Below, in pieces: positions 57,353 to 64,000 of a stretch of DNA of 64,000 bases. The translations under genes and the position numbers were made by a program. Within the stretch, counting starts at the first letter, position 1, and each line of letters opens with the position of its first letter. This stretch comes from an uncultured Clostridia bacterium. Lineage in GTDB: Bacteria > Bacillota > Clostridia > TANB77 > CAG-508. Below the pieces are notes generated by a model, which saw only the letters and a program-made list of their open reading frames with translations, ran no database searches and was not told where the DNA came from. The DNA lies in contig CALXWP010000003.1 of the NCBI GenBank assembly GCA_944392455.1, positions 78,428 to 142,427 on the forward strand, written 5' to 3'.

Positions 57353-59893
57353 ATGAAGATACTAAATAGACTAGCGAGAAAGAATTTAAAACTAAATAAA
57401 AAAAGAACAATTGTAACAATAATAGGAATAATACTAGCAACAATGCTAATAACAGGTACTTCAACAGTTGCTTCTAGCCTTCAAGCATCAAGAATAGAGC
57501 ATCAAAAGAAAATAGAAGGTGATTATCATTATGAATTTGCAGAAGTTTCTAAATCAGATATAGATAATATTATAAATAATGAAAATGTAGAAAGTTTATT
57601 TGTAACTAAAAAAATTGGAACAACAGAAATTGAAAACTTAGAAGGAAATAAAGTTAATATAGAAATAGATGAGTTATCAAGTAATGCATATGATAGTTTA
57701 GGTATAGAAATAACTGATGGAAGGTTGCCTGAAAATGATTCAGAAATAGTTATTTCAAATAATATAAATAGGTATGCAGATATAAATTTAAGTTTAGGAA
57801 ATGATATTAATTTAGAAATAACTGATGAGAATAACAACAAACAAATAAAAGAATATAGTATAGTAGGAAAGGTAGAAATTACTAGTACAAGTATAGAAAT
57901 GCCAGGAATCTATGAAAACTCTACTTATTCTATCTTATCATATCTAGAAGATCAAAATGATTATACTAATAAATATAATATTTATGTGAGGTTTAAGAAT
58001 TTAGACAATAGATTAAATACTATAGGAGAAATACTAGAATTAAATGATAAATATATAGAAAACTTAAAAGCTATGAATAATATAGTAAAGGCAGAAGAAA
58101 AGTTATTAGATGATGATAATATTAAATATGATATTAAGATAAATAATATTTTAATGCAATTAGAGGGTGGAGGATATAGAGATTCGACAGAGGATATGAT
58201 ATATTATATTGCCTTTATAATTATTTTAGTAATATTAGTAATTTCAGTATATTGTATTAAAAATAGTTTTAATATATCAATGACAGAAAGAATAAGAGAA
58301 TATGGAATGATAGCTTCAATAGGAGCAACTAAAAAACAGTTAAAAAAAGAGATACTATATGAAGCGTATTTGATGGGAAAAGTTGCAATTCCAATAGGAT
58401 TAATATTAGGAGTAGGATCTGTTTATTTAATTTTAGAAATAATACAAAATGTTTTTAGTGAAAAATTATTTGGAATGGAATTTACATTTTCAGTAAGTAT
58501 TGTTTCAATAATTATGGCGGTATTATTAAGTATGGTTACTATATATTTATCTGCAATAGGAGCAGCAAGAAAGGCATCAAAAATAACACCAATAGATGCA
58601 ATAAGAGAAAGCAAAGATATACATATAAATAGGAAAAAAATAAAATCATCTAAAATAATAAAAAGATTATTTGGAATAGGTGGAGATATAGCATATAAAA
58701 ACTTAAAAAGAAATAAGAGAAAATATAAAACAACAGTAATTTCAATAGTATTAAGTGTTTCACTTTTTATAGGTATAATATCATTTGAAAGTTATGCTAA
58801 TGAAGTAAACAAAATACTTTTTGGAGATATTAATTATAATATACAAATATATAGTGATGATATTACAAAATTAAAAGAGATTGCTAATGATCCTAAAATA
58901 GAAAAATATTCATTATTAGCAATAAAAGATGCAGATATCATAAATTATGAAGAACATACTACGCAGAATGCTAAAATGGAAGGAACTAGTTATCCAGCAC
59001 CAGAATTTATAAATATAGTATCATTGGGAGTGCAAGAATATGATAGCTACATCCAAAAATTAGGATTACAATATGAAGATGTAAAGGATAAAGCAATATT
59101 ATATGATTATAAGACAAGAACGATAGATGTTGATGGGAAAGATAAATACCTATTATATAGAATATACGATTTTAAAGATGGAGATACTATTAAATATAGT
59201 ATTACTACAAAAGAAGAAAATACTATGAATTTTGAAATTAAAATTGCAAAAGTAGCAAGTGAAGAACCTATGTATTTAACAAATAGTAATATGGCATATT
59301 TAATAGTAAGCGACGAATTTTGGAATAGTGTTCCTGAATCTTTCTTTGGAATAAATTGTACTCTTTCTATAGCTACTGATAATGCAGAAGAAATGAATCA
59401 ATATATAGAAAATAAGTATAATGGATATTATGATACAATTATAAATATTGATGAATCAGAAAAAGAACAAAAAGCACAAATAATAACTATTACAATATTC
59501 ATATATATGTTTATAGGTGTTATAATTTTAATAGGAATTACAAATATATTTAATACTATAGCAACCAATATGAAACTAAGACAAAAAGAATTTGCAATTT
59601 TAAAATCAGTAGGAATGACAAATAAAGAGTTTAATAGAATGATAAGATTAGAAACAATATTTTATTGCACAAAGTCTTTAATAATTGGAATTCCATTAGG
59701 ATTAATATTCTCATATGCAATATATAGAGCGTTTTTAATCAACTTTATGGGAATAAAATTTATATGGCCTGTATTGGGAATTTTAATATCAATTATAGCA
59801 GTACTAATATTAATAGGTACCATTATGAAATGTTCACTAAATAAGATAAATAAGCAGAACATTATAGAAACTATAAGAAAAGATAATATTTAA
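57353..59893 (+). CDS. ABC transporter permease with two FtsX domains
   Basis: The 846 aa permease has an N-terminal helix (about residues 18-40), an extracytoplasmic domain, and the first three-helix FtsX block beginning near AFIIILVILVISVYCIKNSF with the coupling motif RIREYGMIASIGATKKQL. A central helix (about 465-480) and a second large external domain follow, then a second FtsX block with RQKEFAILKSVGMTNKEF. Two FtsX blocks in one chain mean one polypeptide may replace a dimer. The substrate is unknown; peptide export or resistance is likely. AGGAGG lies before ATG. Confidence 0.93.
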   Translation: MKILNRLARKNLKLNKKRTIVTIIGIILATMLITGTSTVASSLQASRIEHQKKIEGDYHYEFAEVSKSDIDNIINNENVESLFVTKKIGTTEIENLEGNKVNIEIDELSSNAYDSLGIEITDGRLPENDSEIVISNNINRYADINLSLGNDINLEITDENNNKQIKEYSIVGKVEITSTSIEMPGIYENSTYSILSYLEDQNDYTNKYNIYVRFKNLDNRLNTIGEILELNDKYIENLKAMNNIVKAEEKLLDDDNIKYDIKINNILMQLEGGGYRDSTEDMIYYIAFIIILVILVISVYCIKNSFNISMTERIREYGMIASIGATKKQLKKEILYEAYLMGKVAIPIGLILGVGSVYLILEIIQNVFSEKLFGMEFTFSVSIVSIIMAVLLSMVTIYLSAIGAARKASKITPIDAIRESKDIHINRKKIKSSKIIKRLFGIGGDIAYKNLKRNKRKYKTTVISIVLSVSLFIGIISFESYANEVNKILFGDINYNIQIYSDDITKLKEIANDPKIEKYSLLAIKDADIINYEEHTTQNAKMEGTSYPAPEFINIVSLGVQEYDSYIQKLGLQYEDVKDKAILYDYKTRTIDVDGKDKYLLYRIYDFKDGDTIKYSITTKEENTMNFEIKIAKVASEEPMYLTNSNMAYLIVSDEFWNSVPESFFGINCTLSIATDNAEEMNQYIENKYNGYYDTIINIDESEKEQKAQIITITIFIYMFIGVIILIGITNIFNTIATNMKLRQKEFAILKSVGMTNKEFNRMIRLETIFYCTKSLIIGIPLGLIFSYAIYRAFLINFMGIKFIWPVLGILISIIAVLILIGTIMKCSLNKINKQNIIETIRKDNI

Positions 59894-59924
59894 AAATTAA
59901 TTATAAACAAATACAACAAAAATA

Positions 59925-59974
59925 GTATTAACCCAAAATGTTAAATTTTTTGTCCAACATTTTTGGGTTAATAC
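59925..59974. terminator. Bidirectional terminator between the ABC permease and the DUF4097-type gene
   Basis: GTATTAACCCAAAATGTT pairs with AACATTTTTGGGTTAATAC around a T-rich loop. Confidence 0.88.
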
Positions 59975-60000
59975 AAAATAGCATTGCTATTTAATAATTA

Positions 60001-60705
60001 CTATCTTATAGAAATACTTCCGCTAATTGTTGAAATTTTTACATCAGCCGTATATCGACCTTGAGGTTTATGAATATTTCTAACTTTTCCAGATATAGAT
60101 TCTGTATTAAGATTTATATCACTGATATTATTAAATTCTGCAGACACATATCCGCTTACTGTAGAAATGTTAGTTGTAATATTCTGACGAGCGTTAATGA
60201 ATAGTTCAACAGTTCCACTTATTGAAGATATAATAGAGGTACTGAATTCAGAACTCGTATTAATACTACCAGATGTAGTTTTTAGCTTAAGAAAATTAGT
60301 TGAAACTGTGTCGTCCAAAGTGATCGATGCAGATATAGTTTTTGCAAAAATAACCTTAAAAATCTTATATGGAACAGTTATATCAAGACTTAAGCCTCCT
60401 CTATAATAGTTGCCAGTATATCTCACTGTTATTTTGAGTTCACTGTTAGATAACTCAAAATCTAAATAAAACGGACCATCAACAGTTGCTTTGCCATGTA
60501 AGTGAGCGGTCACTTTTGAAGAATTAGATCCTGAAATATGGATGTTAACACTTTCAGAATTAATTTTGATTTTTTCTATCTTGTCGGCATTTTCAGACTT
60601 CTTTTCATCAAATGTTTTTGACTCACCTATTGAAGGTTCAACTACACCCCGACCGTTAATAGTTACATGATTTCCAGAAATAATTTTTCCATTGATAATA
60701 ATCAT
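60001..60705 (-). CDS. DUF4097-type beta-strand repeat protein
   Basis: This 234 aa protein has no signal peptide and consists of short beta-strand repeats: SVNIHISGSNSSKVTAHLHG, LSLDITVPYKIFKVIFAK, LKLKTTSGSINTSS, SISGTVELFI, TVSGYVSAEF, SISGKVRNI and TISGSISIR. The S-x-SG-x-(V/I) ladder is typical of DUF4097/adhesin-like right-handed helices. Function is unknown. In-frame CGG at 60649-60651 is followed by G and the frame is intact. AGGAGG precedes ATG on the minus strand. Confidence 0.85.
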   Translation of the reverse strand: MIIINGKIISGNHVTINGRGVVEPSIGESKTFDEKKSENADKIEKIKINSESVNIHISGSNSSKVTAHLHGKATVDGPFYLDFELSNSELKITVRYTGNYYRGGLSLDITVPYKIFKVIFAKTISASITLDDTVSTNFLKLKTTSGSINTSSEFSTSIISSISGTVELFINARQNITTNISTVSGYVSAEFNNISDINLNTESISGKVRNIHKPQGRYTADVKISTISGSISIR

Positions 60706-60782
60706 AATTTTTCCTCCTAAAATTTTATTGTTGATTAATAGTTACATTTATGCTACACCAAAAAAGTTAGAGGTATTTCCTC

Positions 60783-60794
60783 ACACTAATTAGT
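60783..60794. promoter_or_regulatory. Palindrome CACTAATTAGTG upstream of the DUF4097-type gene
   Basis: A perfect 12-base palindrome about 80 bases upstream of the minus-strand start, in a ~300-base gap that otherwise holds only the tRNA promoter. It is a possible regulator site; no regulator can be named. Confidence 0.35.
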
Positions 60795-60960
60795 GATAAT
60801 TAGGAAAATGACATAGGTGATTTACCCGTATCATATTTTATTATACAATATTTTACATAACTTGTAAAACTATAATATATAATTGATAATTAGATAAGAT
60901 AATAGTGGAATTATAATAAAAATTTAATATATTTTTTTCAAAAATATTCAATACATTATA

Positions 60961-60989
60961 TTGACATTATTTTTTTTGTGTGCTAAAAT
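60961..60989 (+). promoter_or_regulatory. Promoter of tRNA-Leu
   Basis: A perfect TTGACA (60961-60966), 17 bases, and TAAAAT (60984-60989) with an extended TG element. Confidence 0.85.
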
Positions 60990-61009
60990 ATATTTTGTCA
61001 TTGAGAGAT

Positions 61010-61093
61010 GCGGATGTGGCGGAACTGGCAGACGCGCTGGTCTTAGGAACCAGTGCCAACGGCGTGGAGGTTCGAGTCCTCTCATCCGCACCA
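61010..61093 (+). tRNA. tRNA-Leu (anticodon UAG)
   Basis: GCGGATG pairs with CATCCGC in the acceptor stem. The anticodon stem CTGGT/ACCAG encloses CTTAGGA (anticodon TAG), the long variable arm TGCCAACGGCGT is class II, the T-arm has GTTCGAGTC, and CCA is encoded at 61091-61093. Confidence 0.98.
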
Positions 61094-61101
61094 AAAATTA
61101 T

Positions 61102-61138
61102 AAAAAAGTTGAGATTTTAACCAATTTCAACTTTTTTT
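61102..61138 (+). terminator. Terminator after tRNA-Leu
   Basis: AAAAAAGTTGA pairs with TCAACTTTTTTT. Confidence 0.85.
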
Positions 61139-61227
61139 ATTTTTATTCAAAAGTATTGCAAATAGAGGAATACGAGAGATTTTGTTATTTAATATACTTT
61201 TAACATTTTATAACATTTTTTGTTTTC

Positions 61228-61257
61228 TGCTCGGAATATGCTCGGGGCTCTGCTCGG
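61228..61257. repeat. Three direct copies of TGCTCGG
   Basis: Copies at 61228-61234, 61239-61245 and 61251-61257, 11 and 12 bases apart, at the boundary between the tRNA gene and an accessory segment. This resembles protein arm-binding sites or an old attachment region. It is followed by a terminator-like hairpin (61258-61293). Confidence 0.5.
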
Positions 61258-61293
61258 AAAAATAGGATTGTAAAAAATTACAACCCTATTTTT
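61258..61293 (+). terminator. Terminator-like hairpin in the tRNA-adjacent region
   Basis: AAAAATAGGATTGTAA pairs with TTACAACCCTATTTTT. No intact gene precedes it, which fits a left-over end of an inserted element. Confidence 0.75.
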
Positions 61294-61361
61294 CTCTTAT
61301 ATTAAGTTTATGTATAAAATTATTTACTAAACTTTTAAGTCTTTCTCTGATGTAATAATAA

Positions 61362-61937
61362 ATTCACACATTACATTACTTAATTTCATGGGAAAAGATA
61401 GATAGTTTTATAGATAAAATTTATAAAGATATAAATAACAATTTAAAATCTAATAATTTATCAATTAAATATATAGTACCTATAATGCGTGGAGGTGGAG
61501 TTCCAGCAATAAAATTTTCTCATATGTTTAATGTTATAGATATTTTACCAATACAATTAAAACATAATCACGAAACTCATGATATAGACACTAAAATCGG
61601 ATTAGAATATGTTAAAGATATTACAATAAATGAAGATGAATGCATTTTATTAGTCGAGGGAAATCATGTTACTGGAGAAACTGATAATATAGCTGTTCAA
61701 ATGATAAGAGAAAAATTTGGAAAAAATGTAAAAATTATTTATGTTTCTTTAACTAAAGATTATACATATAAAGATAGTGTGAAAGATATATGTTTTACTA
61801 GTTGGGCAATGACTACCAATGAGGCAAAAGAAATTTCAAAGGAAAAATGTAATGAATTAAATATTAATTATAATTTAGTTTCTGTATACCCATGGGGGAA
61901 TATAGAAGAAGAATTAAACGAATTAAATAATAGCTAA
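61362..61937 (+). pseudogene. Phosphoribosyltransferase-like gene without a clear start
   Basis: The open frame begins after a stop at 61359. It reads LISWEKIDSFIDKIY, YIVPIMRGGGVPAIKFSHMF (PRTase N-part), ILLVEGNHVTGETDNIAVQMI (the PRPP-loop region, in which the usual Asp-Asp is Glu-Gly) and SWAMTTNEAKE. This resembles xanthine/hypoxanthine-type PRTases. No ATG, GTG or TTG with a ribosome binding site precedes the conserved N-part. The ATG at 61485 lies inside it. It is probably a headless remnant beside the tRNA gene. Confidence 0.6.
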
Positions 61938-61988
61938 TAAAATGGAGAAAATCACTATTTTAGATTTTCTCCTATATTAATGACTAAC

Positions 61989-62120
61989 ATAGCATAGAAG
62001 CTATGGACACTAATGTAGTAATAGTATATGAAAATTGTAAAATTTTATGCATTAAAAAACGATAGCCTTTAGAGCTATCGGATTATAATGATTACGTTCT
62101 TTTCAGAACGGACACTAATG
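61989..62120 (+). repeat. Three stem-loops each followed by a GAN3TAATG tail
   Basis: Hairpins CATAGC/GCTATG (61989-62005), CGATAGC/GCTATCG (62060-62080) and CGTTCT/AGAACG (62095-62110) are each followed at once by GACACTAATG, GATTATAATG and GACACTAATG. The stems differ while the tail is kept. They fill the gap between the PRTase remnant and the toxin gene. Confidence 0.6.
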
Positions 62121-62178
62121 TTTTATTAATTTAATTATAAACTATTCTATAGCAGAAAGTCAAGCAAAATTCAGAATT

Positions 62179-62664
62179 TTATTCATTTTTTAGTGGTCTT
62201 AACCTATATAAACTTTCGAGTTGTGAATTAATCTTGCCCCAGTCATTTTGTGAAATATTAACTAATTTTCCTTTTTTTCTATATGGATCTGTAATTCTTA
62301 TTTTGCTAACAACTTTTAATTGTTCAACTAAAACAGTAGAGTCAATTTCTTCTAAATCAATATGAAACCAAAAGTCATCTTCTAATCTTTTTGTTGTTAA
62401 TGGGAGAATAGTACATATAGGAGAATTTTTAGAAGTTTTTAATATTAAAACAGGTCTTAATTTATTTTGCTCACTTCCAATATTTATTCCAAGATTACAC
62501 CAGTAAATAAAATTATTATATATTGGAAAATTAGGAAGTTTTCCATTATATCTTAAATTAGTTTTTTCTTTAGTCCATTCAGAAAACTGAATAGCATCAG
62601 GATTATTGATACTTTTTAATAAAATCTCTGTTTCTTTTATATTGATGTGAATTTCAGTATTCAT
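62179..62664 (-). CDS. MazF/PemK-type toxin-like protein
   Basis: This 161 aa protein has the PemK/MazF barrel features: WCNLGINIGSEQNKLRPVLILK, CTILPLTTK, LVEQLKVVSKIRI. Family members cut RNA and are usually held in check by an antitoxin. An N-terminal ~50-residue helical extension precedes the barrel. No antitoxin gene is adjacent, so it may be an orphan, or the extension may serve that role. AGGTGA lies before the start on the minus strand. Confidence 0.83.
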   Translation of the reverse strand: MNTEIHINIKETEILLKSINNPDAIQFSEWTKEKTNLRYNGKLPNFPIYNNFIYWCNLGINIGSEQNKLRPVLILKTSKNSPICTILPLTTKRLEDDFWFHIDLEEIDSTVLVEQLKVVSKIRITDPYRKKGKLVNISQNDWGKINSQLESLYRLRPLKNE

Positions 62665-62854
62665 ATATTATCACCTCACCTTTTCAGTATAACATATCAT
62701 AGATAATAAGTAAACAAAAGTTTGTGTATTTTGTAAAATTATTTCCAAATTTTAAATTAAAGAAATTTCTCGTATAATAAAAGAAGAACTATAACTTAGA
62801 TGTATATAATTCTTCTTTTATTATTTTTTCTATTTAAATTAGATATGATAAATA

Positions 62855-63003
62855 TTATAGCAATTCTTTAATATCTATATCTAGTGTATCTGCTATATCA
62901 TATAAAACTTCTAAAGACATTTTCTTAACAACATTTGGAGCTTCAATTTGTGTTAAATAAGAATAACTTATACCTATTTTAATAATACTAGAGAATTTAT
63001 TTT
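62855..63003 (-). pseudogene. Remnant of an XRE-type helix-turn-helix regulator
   Basis: The minus-strand frame reads IKIGISYSYLTQIEAPN, then SLEVLYDIADTLDIDIKELL and a stop at 62855, the second half of an XRE HTH domain. The first helices and the start are missing; the frame is closed just upstream at about 63003. Confidence 0.6.
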
Positions 63004-63022
63004 AGATAGACTCGAAAAATAT

Positions 63023-63127
63023 ATGGAACGAGAAAATAGTCTATTTGCCTTTGATAATGAACGGTTTTATAAAAGTGGTTTTTGTGATGGAGTACAAATG
63101 ATATTAGAGATATTAAATAATAGCTAG
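63023..63127 (+). pseudogene. Short remnant of a small helical protein
   Basis: The plus-strand frame MERENSLFAF...FYKSGFCDGVQMILEIL resembles the C-terminal end of small Clostridial proteins with an F..GF..G...L.E pattern. It abuts the divergent XRE remnant, so both look like pieces left by a deletion. An in-frame CGG at 63062 is followed by T. The rest of the 660-base gap from 62664 to 63327 has no other gene. Confidence 0.4.
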
Positions 63128-63326
63128 TTCATATAACGTAGGTAATATTGCTATTTCTTTGCCTTTAATGTATTATTTTGAATAAATATTAGTTTTATTC
63201 TATAATAAAATTATTTAGTAAAATATATTACGAATTTTTAAATTGTTTTATAAAAATATAGAATAAATTTTCTTTTTATGATATTATGGTAAAAGATAAA
63301 ATTAATTAGATTGGGGGATTGTTAAA

Positions 63327-63800
63327 ATGAAAAGAATAATATTAACTATTTTACTTTTAGGAGTTATTATTATAGGACTTACTGGTTGTGGTAGTAATAC
63401 AGAAAATAGAGGTACTATTAATAGTATTGTAAACTATGAAGAAAAAATTACTTTTCCTGAAAAAGGAGGAACATACGAAGATTACTCTTATGGTATATTA
63501 TATTCAAAAACAACTGTACTAGACTATTCATATGAAATATCAGAACAGTCAGATACACAAATTAGAATTGATTTTGATTTTACATGTAGAGCAGATTATT
63601 TCTATAATGAAGATGCTGAAGCACAATTTTTTAATTTTTATTTAGTTGCTAAATCAAAAGATGGAGAAACAGTAGCAGATGAAATAGTAAATATCACAGA
63701 TCATAAAGTTGGTGATACTATGAACGAAGAATTTACATTTCTTTTAGATAAAGAAGATGTAGCAAATGGTATAGATATTGAGTTTACATCTAATGAGTAA
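63327..63800 (+). CDS. Predicted lipoprotein, unknown function
   Basis: The lipobox LTGC (Cys at about residue 21) marks a lipid-anchored exported protein of 157 aa. The mature part looks like a single beta-sandwich: TVLDYSYEISEQSDTQIRIDFDFTC, FFNFYLVAKSKDGETVADEIVNI and NEEFTFLLDKEDVANG. Start ATG follows GGGGGATTGTTAAA. No family is recognised. Confidence 0.75.
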   Translation: MKRIILTILLLGVIIIGLTGCGSNTENRGTINSIVNYEEKITFPEKGGTYEDYSYGILYSKTTVLDYSYEISEQSDTQIRIDFDFTCRADYFYNEDAEAQFFNFYLVAKSKDGETVADEIVNITDHKVGDTMNEEFTFLLDKEDVANGIDIEFTSNE

Positions 63801-63891
63801 TTGGATAATTGATGAGGCTATTTTGTCTTATTCCATTGATTGATTAATATGTGCTTTAATATTCTTAGAAATTAGTACATGATTAAAAATG

Positions 63892-63922
63892 AAGGTTGCA
63901 CTAGATATAATGCAACCTTTTT
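63892..63922 (+). terminator. Terminator downstream of the 63327 lipoprotein
   Basis: AAGGTTGCA (63892-63900) pairs with TGCAACCTT (63911-63919), then TTT. Confidence 0.82.
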
Positions 63923-63938
63923 ATATGTAAATAATCTT

Positions 63939-63980
63939 CCGGCTATGCCGGTAGTAATGAAGGCTTTAGCTTTGTAATAG
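63939..63980 (+). repeat. Two further stem-loops followed by TAATG/TAATA tails
   Basis: CCGGC-TAT-GCCGG (63939-63951) is followed by TAGTAATG, and AAGGCT/AGCTTT (63960-63973) by GTAATAG. The layout matches the units at 61989-62120. Confidence 0.45.
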
Positions 63981-64000
63981 ACAAAACTCCCTTCATGATA

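Overview
The window is very AT-rich, with dense short intergenic gaps, strong AGGAGG-type ribosome binding sites, a T-box leader and several endospore genes (spoIVA, cotJA/JB/JC, a YtxC-like gene, a TIGR04086-type membrane protein). This points to a spore-forming member of the Bacillota, most like the uncultured gut Clostridia. The lineage is inferred from gene content; no 16S gene is present.

Layout. 1-18.7 kb holds two tandem giant surface proteins with GLUG-like beta-helix repeats, separated by a DUF4143-type AAA ATPase with its own triple operator. 19-24.5 kb: a membrane-anchored protein, a lipoprotein, spoIVA, glmU and a TraX-like protein. 24.6-30 kb: a broken dinD, a T-box with ileS, and a secreted HExxH metalloprotease. 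30-39.3 kb: queA, an HD-domain protein, tgt, a WG-repeat protein, a TIGR04086 protein, a second HD protein and a very compact SecD/SecF-like pair. 39.4-45.3 kb: rhodanese, YtxC-like protein, polyprenyl-phosphate glycosyltransferase, pyk, cotJABC. 45.5-47.4 kb: a PP2C-like protein and two paralogous small Cys-rich genes. 47.5-55.9 kb: a de novo pyrimidine cluster (divergent OPRT-like gene; pyrB, pyrI, pyrC, coaE-like, pyrF, Nudix, pyrK, phospholipase C-like, pyrD). 56-60.7 kb: a DUF1653 protein, an ABC exporter pair and a DUF4097-type protein. 61-64 kb: tRNA-Leu(UAG) followed by a decayed accessory region (headless phosphoribosyltransferase, MazF/PemK toxin, XRE remnant, lipoprotein, hairpin repeats).

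Main observation. Four genes (both giant proteins, the metalloprotease and the phospholipase C-like protein) are each split by an apparent +1 frameshift. Each split sits exactly at an in-frame CGG codon followed by A (NNN-C-GGA), and skipping the C restores a full-length protein. By eye these are the only in-frame CGG-A sites in the window. The five other in-frame CGG codons I found are followed by G, C or T and are not at breaks; they lie in compositionally different small genes or in a gene remnant. In the paralogous giants the two sites are at non-homologous positions, yet each C-skip gives the correct alignment. This suggests +1 recoding at a hungry or unassigned CGG codon, although a systematic one-base insertion artefact cannot be excluded from sequence alone. 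A separate class of lesion, one A missing from A6-A7 runs, breaks dinD twice and removes the start of one small gene.
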